This document shows, one piece after another, positions 15,732 through 23,157 of a DNA stretch of 43,793 nucleotides. The stretch is from positions 1 to 43,793 of IMG/VR virus record IMGVR_UViG_3300047491_000264; one strand, given 5' to 3'. The notes beneath the pieces are model-generated. The model saw only the letters and a list, made by a program, of their open reading frames with translations. It was not told the DNA's origin and ran no database searches. Made by a program: the position numbers and the translations under genes. Source of the stretch: a virus. Numbering within the stretch: the stretch's first letter is position 1; the number at the start of each line of letters is the position of its first letter.

Positions 15732-16415
15732 TTATCCCCCGTAGTCGTAGCCTTGCCCCTGACAGTCATTCACACCAGCGTCAATCGTGTTGGTATCGGG
15801 GTTGGCGTACTGCTTTGTCATATAAAGTGATTCAGCTTGCGATTGACCGTCCTTTACAAGCCTTGTATAAATGGCTAAGTAGCGGTCGGCGTATTCCGAC
15901 TTTCCGACCTGCTGAAGCAACTGAGCGGCGGCGTAATAAACGCTGGCTTCACGGAACTCATCGGGGATAATGCTCTCATCCGCATCAACAGATAAAGCGG
16001 TAGAGGGCTTGGCTATGTAATGAAGCGTATAACCGACTCCTGTAACTGAGCCAATGAAGTTGATGTAGCGAGTTCCAGATTCTTGAGAGAGGTAGTAGAG
16101 TGGATAAGTCCCACCATAGGAATACCACCTATCATAATCAGCGATAGAGATTTCCCTGTCCTTGTTTAGGACATAATTTGAGACAATCAATGACACAATC
16201 TCAAGGAAATCAGTGGGAAGTGCCACCTTGTTAGTGGCATCCAGAGTACCAGTGGCTTTGTTTCGGATTAACTTTGAATCCTTGCAGAACTGAATCTCGC
16301 CCCTATTCAACTCCGACTTACGAATCGCCAAAGGCCAAGCGTCATCGGCTCCAGTATTTGAGTCCTGAAGCAGAACGGACAATTTTGACTGTTGCTCTAA
16401 GAAAGTGAAACCCAT
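15732..16415 (-). CDS. Head-to-tail adaptor (P22 gp4-like)
   Basis: The protein has 227 residues. The pattern of an N-terminal helix, then W..IRKSELNRGEIQFC, LPTDFLEIVSL, DYDRWYSYGG, a β-hairpin and C-terminal helices with REASVYYAAAQLLQQVGKSE, is typical of podoviral adaptor proteins that dock on the portal. It is the first gene behind one of the two repeated extended -10 promoters, and its ribosome-binding site is GGGGAG. It restarts the structural module after the sugar locus. Confidence 0.7.
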   Translation of the reverse strand: MGFTFLEQQSKLSVLLQDSNTGADDAWPLAIRKSELNRGEIQFCKDSKLIRNKATGTLDATNKVALPTDFLEIVSLIVSNYVLNKDREISIADYDRWYSYGGTYPLYYLSQESGTRYINFIGSVTGVGYTLHYIAKPSTALSVDADESIIPDEFREASVYYAAAQLLQQVGKSEYADRYLAIYTRLVKDGQSQAESLYMTKQYANPDTNTIDAGVNDCQGQGYDYGG

Positions 16416-16432
16416 AGTTTTCTCCCCAATAT

Positions 16433-16455
16433 CCGTCCCAATATATTATATCACA
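16433..16455 (-). promoter_or_regulatory. Phage late promoter copy 2 (extended -10), upstream of adaptor gene
   Basis: On the minus strand this reads TGTGATATAATAT, three A/T bases, then GGGACGG. It is identical at 21 of 23 positions to 28317-28339 in front of the portal gene. It contains a perfect extended -10 (TGA-TATAAT; TATAAT at 16445-16450). It overlaps the last codons and stop of the glycosyltransferase gene, so it would uncouple the adaptor/tail genes from the sugar locus. Confidence 0.75.
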
Positions 16456-17588
16456 CTGCCTTTTGGATTTAGAACGGACTCGTAAGCGTTTAACCAAAGA
16501 TGCAGTTTTTTCTCAAGATTATGGTTAGCTAAAACATCGTCTTTAGCCTGACACGAAATCGCCCACCGATGTGCCTTATCTTTGATGAGTTTGTCGAGAG
16601 CGTCTTCCCACTCTTGCTCGTTCTCGTTACATAGGATACCAGTGTTTCCGTTGCTAATCACTTTTGAGTATGGAGGGATATTGGCGGCTATAGTTGCCAT
16701 CCCGACCATCGAGTATTCCATCCACTTGATTGCCGATTTGGAGCGGTTAAACTCATTGTCAACTAAAGGACAAAGCCCGATATCACCATTCAAGAGAGAT
16801 AGCTTATAGGGGTAAGCATCCAAGCTAACCCAATTGTGGAACTCAATCTTTGACTGATCGCACTTGTCGAACAGCTTCTTAAAACGATAATCCCCAAAGA
16901 ACACAAACTTCACATTGTCGTGCTTCTCAAGAATTCGCATAATCACGGGGTGGATGAAGAACAAATCTTCGTAGTGACCCGCGGCCCCCTGCCACACGAT
17001 TCTTACTTCCTTCTTATTCATCTCTGGGATTGGAGGGAACCACTGCGGAGAGATTAGGTTAGGAAGCACTACCGTATTTGGGTTAATCTTTCGGAACTCT
17101 TCGGCAAGTTCTTCCGTAGTGGTGGTGACCATATCAGCCTTGCGGAAGTTCGCTCTGAAGGTTTCAAGATAGTGAATGTTCTTCTCAATGTTGAAGATTT
17201 TCTTTCCGCTAGAAGACACCATATCCTCGTGCCATAGCCATTCCTTCTTTCCGTCCGGCCACTGATACTCGACATTCTCAACGCCTAGGAACTGATAGTA
17301 GGGTGTAAGCGGAGATGTCTTAAACGGATTATCGTCATAATCGGCAACGAAGAACTTCCCATTCTTCTGCATTAGCTTAATGAACTTGAACCACTCCTCC
17401 GATGCTGGTCGGTGCATCACCGTCATATCCGCCCAAATAGCAGATTCAAGAGCAGAAGGGGTGCTTAGTTGGAAGTCGTACATCAGCGAAACTTCAGCCA
17501 TTCCTTTATCGGCAAGCATCGCCAAAGGGGAAAGGATTCTGTAGTAGTTACACGCCGACTGATCTCGCTGACAACTAAATAACCTCAT
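16446..17588 (-). CDS. Glycosyltransferase, GT4-like (GT-B fold)
   Basis: The protein has 380 residues. The N-terminal domain starts with MRLFSCQRDQSACNYYRILS, and residues ~190-375 carry the C-terminal Rossmann half with VRIVWQGAAGHYEDLFFIHP, FVFFGDYRF and a donor-site helix (SKSAIKWMEYSMVGMATIA, then NGNTGILC). That layout matches GT4-type transferases using nucleotide-sugar donors; the usual EX7E motif is altered. It is the last gene of the sugar locus, and its stop codon lies inside the downstream promoter. The target could be host surface glycan or the virion itself. Confidence 0.75.
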   Translation of the reverse strand: MRLFSCQRDQSACNYYRILSPLAMLADKGMAEVSLMYDFQLSTPSALESAIWADMTVMHRPASEEWFKFIKLMQKNGKFFVADYDDNPFKTSPLTPYYQFLGVENVEYQWPDGKKEWLWHEDMVSSSGKKIFNIEKNIHYLETFRANFRKADMVTTTTEELAEEFRKINPNTVVLPNLISPQWFPPIPEMNKKEVRIVWQGAAGHYEDLFFIHPVIMRILEKHDNVKFVFFGDYRFKKLFDKCDQSKIEFHNWVSLDAYPYKLSLLNGDIGLCPLVDNEFNRSKSAIKWMEYSMVGMATIAANIPPYSKVISNGNTGILCNENEQEWEDALDKLIKDKAHRWAISCQAKDDVLANHNLEKKLHLWLNAYESVLNPKGSVI

Positions 17589-18573
17589 TTTTTTCCTCCA
17601 ATGCGTAGGTGATTTGTTTACTTACTGAACGAATTGAGTAGCTATCATCCCAACCCTTTGATGGTTTGTTTGGAATTCCGAGGCAACTAGGCGGTTCAAT
17701 CTCGTCCTCTTGGTCTTTGAATTTCGCCCACCCAAAGTCAATCAGCTTTATTACCCCATCCTTGACCATCAAATTATCGAGGCGAATATCACGATGCTCA
17801 ACCTCGTTTAACTCCAAGTCTTCAAGAATCTCATCGAGTTGTTCTTCCCAGTTTTTAGGAATATCACTTAAAAGTGATACTCCGCAATCCTCCATCTCAA
17901 GGACTCCATCTCGCAGAGAATAGACCTTTGGAAAGTGGACAGAATGAACCTGCGAAAGGATTGCCCACTCATTCGGAATGAGGTTATATTTAGTCCACCC
18001 AACCTGACGCTTGAATACTCGCCCATCCTTCTTCTCAACTACGGAAGTTGCACCCTTCCAATAAGGATTAAAGCGTCCCACTGAAGGGTCTTTGGGTTCA
18101 GTCCAGCCGATTGAGGATTCCTTGAGAGCCTCCAATAATTCTTCAACATTAACATCACCAAGATAGCGTCTATAATTATCTGAAATCATATTTTTATGAT
18201 GACAACAGTGTGCGGCAAGGGCGAGCCTGTGGTGGACGGGATCGGGAGTCCAGAAACCGTTTTGGTTCCACTCCCTTGACACAAGCATCGCCCTGCCGAA
18301 ATCGTCAGGATAGTACCCGTCCCCTATGTGCCTGACATCACAGTAGAAGAATGAGTCGCCAATTGGAATCTTCATACGAACTCTTGGATAAGGATACTCC
18401 GCTTTAGCTGTAGGAATTACCTCACAAAAATGTTCAAAATCGTACACATATATGTCTAAATCCGAATGCGCTCCAAGACAAACATCATTAGGAAGATTCT
18501 CCCAGTTGCGTAGCACGACATAGTGGAAATCAACGGCGTGGAGGCGGTCGAAGAAGTCTTTCAGCGTTTCCAT
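17575..18573 (-). CDS. Nucleotidyltransferase-like / protein-kinase-like fusion
   Basis: The protein has 332 residues from METLKDFF (ATG at 18573 behind GAGGAAAG). The N-terminal part (~1-150) contains YVVLRNWENLP and AHSDLDIYVYD, reminiscent of nucleotidyltransferase-fold sugar enzymes with a GSDxD site. The C-terminal part (~170-320) is kinase-like: VFKRQVGWTKYN, a hinge EMEDCG, a catalytic EHRDIRLDNLM loop (HRD near 260) and IDFGWAK (DFG near 279). It resembles LPS heptose/Kdo kinases and aminoglycoside-phosphotransferase-type folds more than Ser/Thr kinases. The context in a glycan locus suggests a sugar substrate. The stop overlaps the next gene. Confidence 0.65.
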   Translation of the reverse strand: METLKDFFDRLHAVDFHYVVLRNWENLPNDVCLGAHSDLDIYVYDFEHFCEVIPTAKAEYPYPRVRMKIPIGDSFFYCDVRHIGDGYYPDDFGRAMLVSREWNQNGFWTPDPVHHRLALAAHCCHHKNMISDNYRRYLGDVNVEELLEALKESSIGWTEPKDPSVGRFNPYWKGATSVVEKKDGRVFKRQVGWTKYNLIPNEWAILSQVHSVHFPKVYSLRDGVLEMEDCGVSLLSDIPKNWEEQLDEILEDLELNEVEHRDIRLDNLMVKDGVIKLIDFGWAKFKDQEDEIEPPSCLGIPNKPSKGWDDSYSIRSVSKQITYALEEKNEVI

Positions 18574-19097
18574 TCTTTCCTCAACATTTTGGTAGTTCCC
18601 TCGATGCCCCATTTCTCCAAGGCTTCAAAGAGACTGATTTTGTATTCATTGGAAGTAACGAATGGGATTACCTTTATACCAGAGTCTTCCATCCTATTCA
18701 CATCAAGGTACTTCTCTTCTGCCGAAGGATTGGTGAGGTATTCGTCACACTCAAACTTACGGCAGTAATCAATGATGCGGTCAGTCCCTGTTTCAATGGT
18801 CGCCTCATCAAACACAATCTTGCTCGTGTCAATCCCAAGCAACCGAGCGAAGCCAATAATGAGAGGGACTGTAATTTCCTCCAATCTATGTCCGTTCATA
18901 CACATCTTGTCGGCAATCATCGACATACCGCCCTTAACTGGAATGGTGTACCACTTATCCTTCCACTTGAAGCGATTCGTCCACCCGTTCTTCTCAAACT
19001 GCACATAACGCATAAGAACGAACTTATCGGCTTCTTGCATCTTTTTGAAGAAGTGGAGCCACGGAATGGCGTTGCATTGGTGTGCGGCTAGCTTCAT
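18561..19097 (-). CDS. WbqC-like family protein
   Basis: The protein has 178 residues from MKLAAHQCNAIPWLHFFKKM; this ATG has AGGTGG five bases upstream. The opening (HQ..IPWL.FF.K...AD.FV) followed by RYVQFEKNGWTNRF and WYTIPVKGG is the WbqC signature, a family found in O-antigen and modified-sugar clusters. Its exact chemistry is poorly defined; some members are thought to act on amino-sugar nucleotides. Four-base overlap with the deacetylase gene upstream shows translational coupling. Confidence 0.75.
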   Translation of the reverse strand: MKLAAHQCNAIPWLHFFKKMQEADKFVLMRYVQFEKNGWTNRFKWKDKWYTIPVKGGMSMIADKMCMNGHRLEEITVPLIIGFARLLGIDTSKIVFDEATIETGTDRIIDYCRKFECDEYLTNPSAEEKYLDVNRMEDSGIKVIPFVTSNEYKISLFEALEKWGIEGTTKMLRKEWKR

Positions 19098-19678
19098 ATC
19101 ATCCACCTAATCATTTCAAACGCTTCCGCATACTTTTTGCCAGCTTGCATTCCCCGCACGAGTGCGAGCGACCGTATAAATTCTTCATTCGCATAAGGGC
19201 GGTTTCTTTGAGACAGGTAGCATCCAAGTGCCTTGATTTTTTTGTCAATGTCCACTGGTTGCAACTCGACGAAGCAGTTGGTTTGGAAAATGAGATTGTT
19301 CTGAGGCATCTCATATCCGAGGATGGAATGGCGTTTGAAAGCTCTGAATCCTTCTTCACGGATCACCTCATGGTCTTGGTGCGTATCGGTTGTGGCTGGG
19401 ATGAGAACGAGGTCTGGAGACACTTGCCGTTCAAGACGCACAAGGTGTTCAAGGACAACTTGCCTGTAGGTCTTGAACTCTCTTGTCGGCAACTCGTGGA
19501 GTTCTGTGCTTTCAATTCCGAGTTCTTCATTCGCTTTGATAAACTCTTGTTTGTCAGCCGACCCGCACGAAAATGACACACCATAAACTTTAGCTCCTTC
19601 CCTTATCCATCGGCTTAATGACCCACCACAGGCAAACTCGTAATCGTCCGTATGGGCTGATACAGCAAGTATCTTCAC
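19094..19678 (-). CDS. PIG-L / LmbE-family de-N-acetylase
   Basis: The protein has 194 residues. Residues 7-14 are SAHTDDYE, the zinc-binding AHPDDxE motif with Thr replacing Pro. Residues ~97-105 are TDTHQDHEV, the second zinc/catalytic motif. Length and fold pattern fit zinc-dependent de-N-acetylases acting on N-acetylglucosamine-type substrates. With a WbqC protein, an N-acyltransferase-type hexapeptide enzyme and two glycosyltransferases next to it, removal and replacement of an N-acyl group on an amino sugar is a plausible combined activity. Confidence 0.8.
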   Translation of the reverse strand: MKILAVSAHTDDYEFACGGSLSRWIREGAKVYGVSFSCGSADKQEFIKANEELGIESTELHELPTREFKTYRQVVLEHLVRLERQVSPDLVLIPATTDTHQDHEVIREEGFRAFKRHSILGYEMPQNNLIFQTNCFVELQPVDIDKKIKALGCYLSQRNRPYANEEFIRSLALVRGMQAGKKYAEAFEMIRWMI

Positions 19679-20808
19679 TCATACCTCTTCCCGTGAGGCA
19701 TTGCGGGGACACCGTACCATTTTTCTCCCGCAGGCACATCCTTGCTCACCACTGCTCCCGCCCCAACAATCGCCTTTTCTCCAATGGTAACGCCCGGCAA
19801 GATGATGGCTCCCATCCCTATCGCCGCACCTTTTTTGACGAGGATTTTTCCCCAGTTTTCCTTTCCGCTAGGAGGTCTCTTATCGTTTGAAAAACTAACC
19901 CTTGGGGCAATAAAAGAATCATCTTCAATAGTAACTCCTTCTGGGATGAAACAGAAAGCTCCGATTCTGACGTTATTGCCAATAACGACCTTATTTCCGA
20001 TTTCACAGTAGCTTCCAATGGAACATCCCTTTCCTATTTTAGCGGTCTTGTAGATATTGCAATTTCCCCATATTTTTGTTGATTTATCAATATCGTATGC
20101 TTTGCGAAGAAGGGGTGTTTCGTATTGCTCAAGAAGAATCTCCATATCCTCGACCGTGCAATGCCCACCGACATAGTCCTTGAACGGATAAAGTATTGGC
20201 TGGCAAAGGTCAGAACGATTGATATTGGCTAACCCAATAGACCTTGTCTGCTCATAATCATTAACTGCGGTCTTATAATCGACACCAAAGTGTTTGCAGA
20301 TTCCTTCCTGCTCTTTGGCAAATGCGATGTATGTTCCATAGCGACAAAGTTCAAGCAACTTGGCAAGCTCGGTTGTTTTAGTTCCTTTGATGAGTTTTGT
20401 TTTAATTCCAGCCTTCTCAAAATATGCACAAACCTGTTCATTTATGACAGTATCCTGCAAATCAGAGCCGACATACTTTACATAATTCAGGATTCCACCA
20501 GTCATATCCGGGTGTTGTCCTCTTATCGGTGAATGGAATACAGTAATCCCTGTAAGTTTTGACAACTCCTCGCAAGTTCTAACAGGAACAGAAGAATGAA
20601 CAACAAGATAAGTTGGTTGTTGAACGGAGACATATTGTTTGACGATTGCGTAGAACTCCTCCGACCATGGGATGCAAATGTGCATGATTTCAGTTCCGTA
20701 ATGCGGATCAGAATGTTTTTCAAACCACTGAATGTCGTAGTGGTTCTTCAAGATTGCAAAAAGACCTGCCCCAACTTCCCCCAATCCGATTATTGAGCTT
20801 CTCACCAA
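19675..20808 (-). CDS. Fusion of UDP-sugar-dehydrogenase-like and hexapeptide acyltransferase domains
   Basis: The protein has 377 residues. Residues 1-230 resemble nucleotide-sugar dehydrogenases: a Rossmann start (SSIIGLGEVGAGLF), a VVHSSVPVRT segment, an ELAKLLELCRYGTYIAF helix and DYVGGHCTVED, like the GGHC active-site Cys region. The UDP-binding C-terminal domain is missing. Residues ~243-377 are a left-handed β-helix of hexapeptide repeats (IGKGCSIGSYCEIGNKVVIG) with PRVSFSNDKRPP and IGMGAIILPGVTIG, as in UDP-amino-sugar N-acyltransferases. The fusion is unusual. It couples to both neighbours by overlaps. Confidence 0.75.
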   Translation of the reverse strand: MVRSSIIGLGEVGAGLFAILKNHYDIQWFEKHSDPHYGTEIMHICIPWSEEFYAIVKQYVSVQQPTYLVVHSSVPVRTCEELSKLTGITVFHSPIRGQHPDMTGGILNYVKYVGSDLQDTVINEQVCAYFEKAGIKTKLIKGTKTTELAKLLELCRYGTYIAFAKEQEGICKHFGVDYKTAVNDYEQTRSIGLANINRSDLCQPILYPFKDYVGGHCTVEDMEILLEQYETPLLRKAYDIDKSTKIWGNCNIYKTAKIGKGCSIGSYCEIGNKVVIGNNVRIGAFCFIPEGVTIEDDSFIAPRVSFSNDKRPPSGKENWGKILVKKGAAIGMGAIILPGVTIGEKAIVGAGAVVSKDVPAGEKWYGVPAMPHGKRYE

Positions 20809-21485
20809 CTTGTCCTCCGATTGACTTGTGCATAGTAATCTTTATGCTCTTGAGTTTTAATGCAAAGCGGATGCGTTCCGCTCCAATGTCCAATATCCTC
20901 AACCACCACCGAAGGAACCCACCCAATCTTCGGCTCTTTGTCTATAATGATTTGCTTTAAAATCTCAAATGCCCCGTTTATTCCTTTTAGGTTTGGATAC
21001 CTCGTAAACTCCATCCCATCAATCATTGACCGCTTCATAAACCAAAGTCCACCGACATAATCAGACGGCATATAACCTTGCCCTTCGTCTGGTCTTCCAA
21101 GCTTTAAAGCGGCGTGGGAAGGGTTAACATCGGGGCTGAGAATATCGGCATCGGATTTAGAAAACACAGCCAGCATATCATTCATCCAATTCTTCGGCAT
21201 GAGACAGTCGTTTCCGACCACAGTGATGAATTCCGTGTCCTTCCCGACCATCTCAAGGAAATTGATGAGAATATTGCGAAGCCCACGATTCTCCTCATTC
21301 ACCACCACCCGCTTATTCAGCGAAGACGCTTGAAGAATTCTATCAGTACCATCGCAAGAGCAGTCATCCCAAAGGTGAAAAAGAGTGTTGTCATAGGTTT
21401 GTGCCTCCTCTAAGGCTTTGATGCACTGGTAGGTGTACTCTGGACGCTTAAAGCATGGACATAAAATTTCTACCTTAAATGGCAT
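20802..21485 (-). CDS. Glycosyltransferase family 2-like
   Basis: The protein has 227 residues from MPFKVEILCPCFKRP. Residues 1-50 show the GT-A nucleotide-binding core with LWDDCSCDGTDRIL, close to the family-2 D-DGS-D pattern. VVGNDCLMPKNW (about 89-100) supplies the metal-binding DxD equivalent. The C-terminal region has GLWFMKRSMID and ends near PLCIKT. It is the first of the six sugar genes and begins inside the 3' end of the HNH gene. Confidence 0.8.
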   Translation of the reverse strand: MPFKVEILCPCFKRPEYTYQCIKALEEAQTYDNTLFHLWDDCSCDGTDRILQASSLNKRVVVNEENRGLRNILINFLEMVGKDTEFITVVGNDCLMPKNWMNDMLAVFSKSDADILSPDVNPSHAALKLGRPDEGQGYMPSDYVGGLWFMKRSMIDGMEFTRYPNLKGINGAFEILKQIIIDKEPKIGWVPSVVVEDIGHWSGTHPLCIKTQEHKDYYAQVNRRTSW

Positions 21486-22158
21486 CTGCGGCCCCACCTA
21501 CTTGTAGTTTTTTATCGAAATATCCAAGCCAAAATGGTCTTCCATAGTTTGTTTTTGCATGACATCTCTGACAAAGAGATACTAAATTTTTTAATGACAA
21601 ATCTTTTTTGTTATAGTTGATATGGTGAACATCTAACTTTCTAAAACAATCAACCTCATGGACTCCGCAAATCTGACATTTATATCCGTCCCTGTTTCTT
21701 ATTTGTTCCTTAAATGTTTTGTTCCAACCAAGAGGATATGGTTCAAAAGAAATACCACCAATCCAATTTGAATTATTTTCAAGTTTTGATTTACACTTCG
21801 TGCATCTCTTATATCTTTCATTAATACTTCCCCTGCTAGACAATTCCTTTCCACAATCAATACATTTTGGTTTCCCACCCCTCCAATTTGGATTTGATTC
21901 TCCGCATCTTCCTGTCATTGGATTTTTGAATCTCTTCATCCTTTCAACACCAGCGCAACGACAACATCTTTTTACTGTAAAAGTAGAAACTTTTTTCCCG
22001 CAATCAATACAGTGATATTTTTCTAATGTTTTTCCATGTTTATAATTAAATGCTTCTTTCCCGTTCTTTCCAAACCAAGGACTATTCTTTCCAGAATTAA
22101 TCTTGTGACCTTTCTGAAAACCAAGCTTTGTTCCGTCTTTTCTGAAACCCATTGGCAT
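21475..22158 (-). CDS. HNH endonuclease with zinc fingers (homing type)
   Basis: The protein has 227 residues from MPMGFRKDG (ATG 22158; AGGT upstream; just after the stop of the previous gene). It has several CxxC pairs (CIDCGKK, CCRCAG, CIDCGKE, CTKCKS) and two NW.GG motifs typical of phage homing enzymes. The C-terminal HNH domain is CQICG..., LDVHHINYNKKDLSLKNLVS, LCQRCH. It lies between an unknown gene and the sugar locus, overlapping the glycosyltransferase start. It could have helped carry or fix the locus by homing, which is inference. Confidence 0.88.
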   Translation of the reverse strand: MPMGFRKDGTKLGFQKGHKINSGKNSPWFGKNGKEAFNYKHGKTLEKYHCIDCGKKVSTFTVKRCCRCAGVERMKRFKNPMTGRCGESNPNWRGGKPKCIDCGKELSSRGSINERYKRCTKCKSKLENNSNWIGGISFEPYPLGWNKTFKEQIRNRDGYKCQICGVHEVDCFRKLDVHHINYNKKDLSLKNLVSLCQRCHAKTNYGRPFWLGYFDKKLQVGGAADAI

Positions 22159-22166
22159 AATTTTAC

Positions 22167-22625
22167 CTAAAACAGCGTCTCTCTTGCTTCGCAAATAGCA
22201 TCTGAAAAAATCTTAAATTCTTCTTTTGAAAATTCCAATCTAATATCACGCACTTTAACATGAAGATATGTCTCGTCACTAAATTCCGCACCTTCTGCGA
22301 AGATTCTCCCTTCATTCTCCGCATAGAGGTTCTTATTTAGATTGACCTTGCAGAAATCATTGTCAATTGGTGAGGAAGCAACTTCCTTACGACATAGTTC
22401 AATGTGTTGCCCTTTCTTGGCTTCCGGCTTTCCACGATCCAACCACCGCTTCCAAGCGTCTGCGACACCCTTGCCGAAGGATTCCCAATCCGCTTGTGAA
22501 AGAACAATCCTTAAATTGCGGTAATGGAAATGGAACGACTCAGCAACCTCAACCACCATTCTCTTATCAAAGATGGGTTGCCCTTCCAACTTCTTATCAG
22601 CTAAAGAAACAAGTGTCTGTCCCAT
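22167..22625 (-). CDS. Conserved-looking hypothetical protein
   Basis: The protein has 152 residues from MGQTLVSLADKK (ATG 22625, one base beyond the preceding stop). It appears to contain two similar halves: each has an acidic/β part followed by a motif (FHFHYRNLRIVLSQADWESF and TYLHVKVRDIRLEFSKEEFK) in which an H.. R..R/..LRI..S unit precedes a W/F-containing helix. This internal duplication suggests a small binding protein. Its place between capsid and sugar genes does not settle the function. Confidence 0.6.
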   Translation of the reverse strand: MGQTLVSLADKKLEGQPIFDKRMVVEVAESFHFHYRNLRIVLSQADWESFGKGVADAWKRWLDRGKPEAKKGQHIELCRKEVASSPIDNDFCKVNLNKNLYAENEGRIFAEGAEFSDETYLHVKVRDIRLEFSKEEFKIFSDAICEARETLF

Positions 22626-22626
22626 A

Positions 22627-23094
22627 TCACATCCCGTGGCTCGTGACTTTGCCCATCTCACGCCCATAATGTGAGCGAACCCACACGAGCAGTTGGTTGG
22701 GGTCTTCGCCTTTGCAGAGACGGTTCATAAACTTATCCGCAATCCTCTTGTTGTGTGTCTCCCAAAATCCATCAAAGACTAGGTTTTGCATAAAGTGATA
22801 AAGTTCTTGGGGAATCTCAAACTGAAACTTCATTTCATGATTTTCTGACCAGCCGTAGGTGTCGGTGTACTTTCCTTTGTAGCCAGTCTCACGAAGCTGT
22901 TGCCATTTGAGCATATTCTGAACCCTCGCTATCTCGCACATACGAGGAAACTCTTCTAGCTTCTTTTGGCAGAACTTGCGGTGGACTTCTCGGATGAACT
23001 CTTCGGGGTTCGTCTTGGCGAGGTTCTTGTGTTGCTCCGAAGTCTCGTTAAATACTTTTTCTCTGAAGGCGTTTTCTGAGGGATTCCCGTCCAC
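22627..23094 (-). CDS. Hypothetical protein downstream of capsid
   Basis: The protein has 155 residues and is charged and helical, with aromatic clusters (YTDTYGWSENHEMKF, HFMQNLVFDGFWETHNKR). It has no signal peptide or membrane segment. It follows the capsid gene after a strong hairpin, so it is likely expressed less than the capsid. I do not recognise the family. Confidence 0.6.
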   Translation of the reverse strand: MDGNPSENAFREKVFNETSEQHKNLAKTNPEEFIREVHRKFCQKKLEEFPRMCEIARVQNMLKWQQLRETGYKGKYTDTYGWSENHEMKFQFEIPQELYHFMQNLVFDGFWETHNKRIADKFMNRLCKGEDPNQLLVWVRSHYGREMGKVTSHGM

Positions 23095-23115
23095 TCGTTA
23101 CTCCTTTTAGTGGCA

Positions 23116-23143
23116 GGAGAGGGCTGGTTTCCCAACCCCCTCC
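23116..23143 (-). terminator. GNRA-capped hairpin after the capsid gene
   Basis: On the minus strand a 12-bp stem (GGAGGGGGTTGG paired with CCAGCCCTCTCC, two wobble pairs) is closed by a GAAA tetraloop. It lies 15 bases after the capsid stop. No U-run follows, so it is either an attenuator/partial terminator or a 3' end that stabilises capsid mRNA. Confidence 0.6.
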
Positions 23144-23157
23144 CGACCATATTGCTA

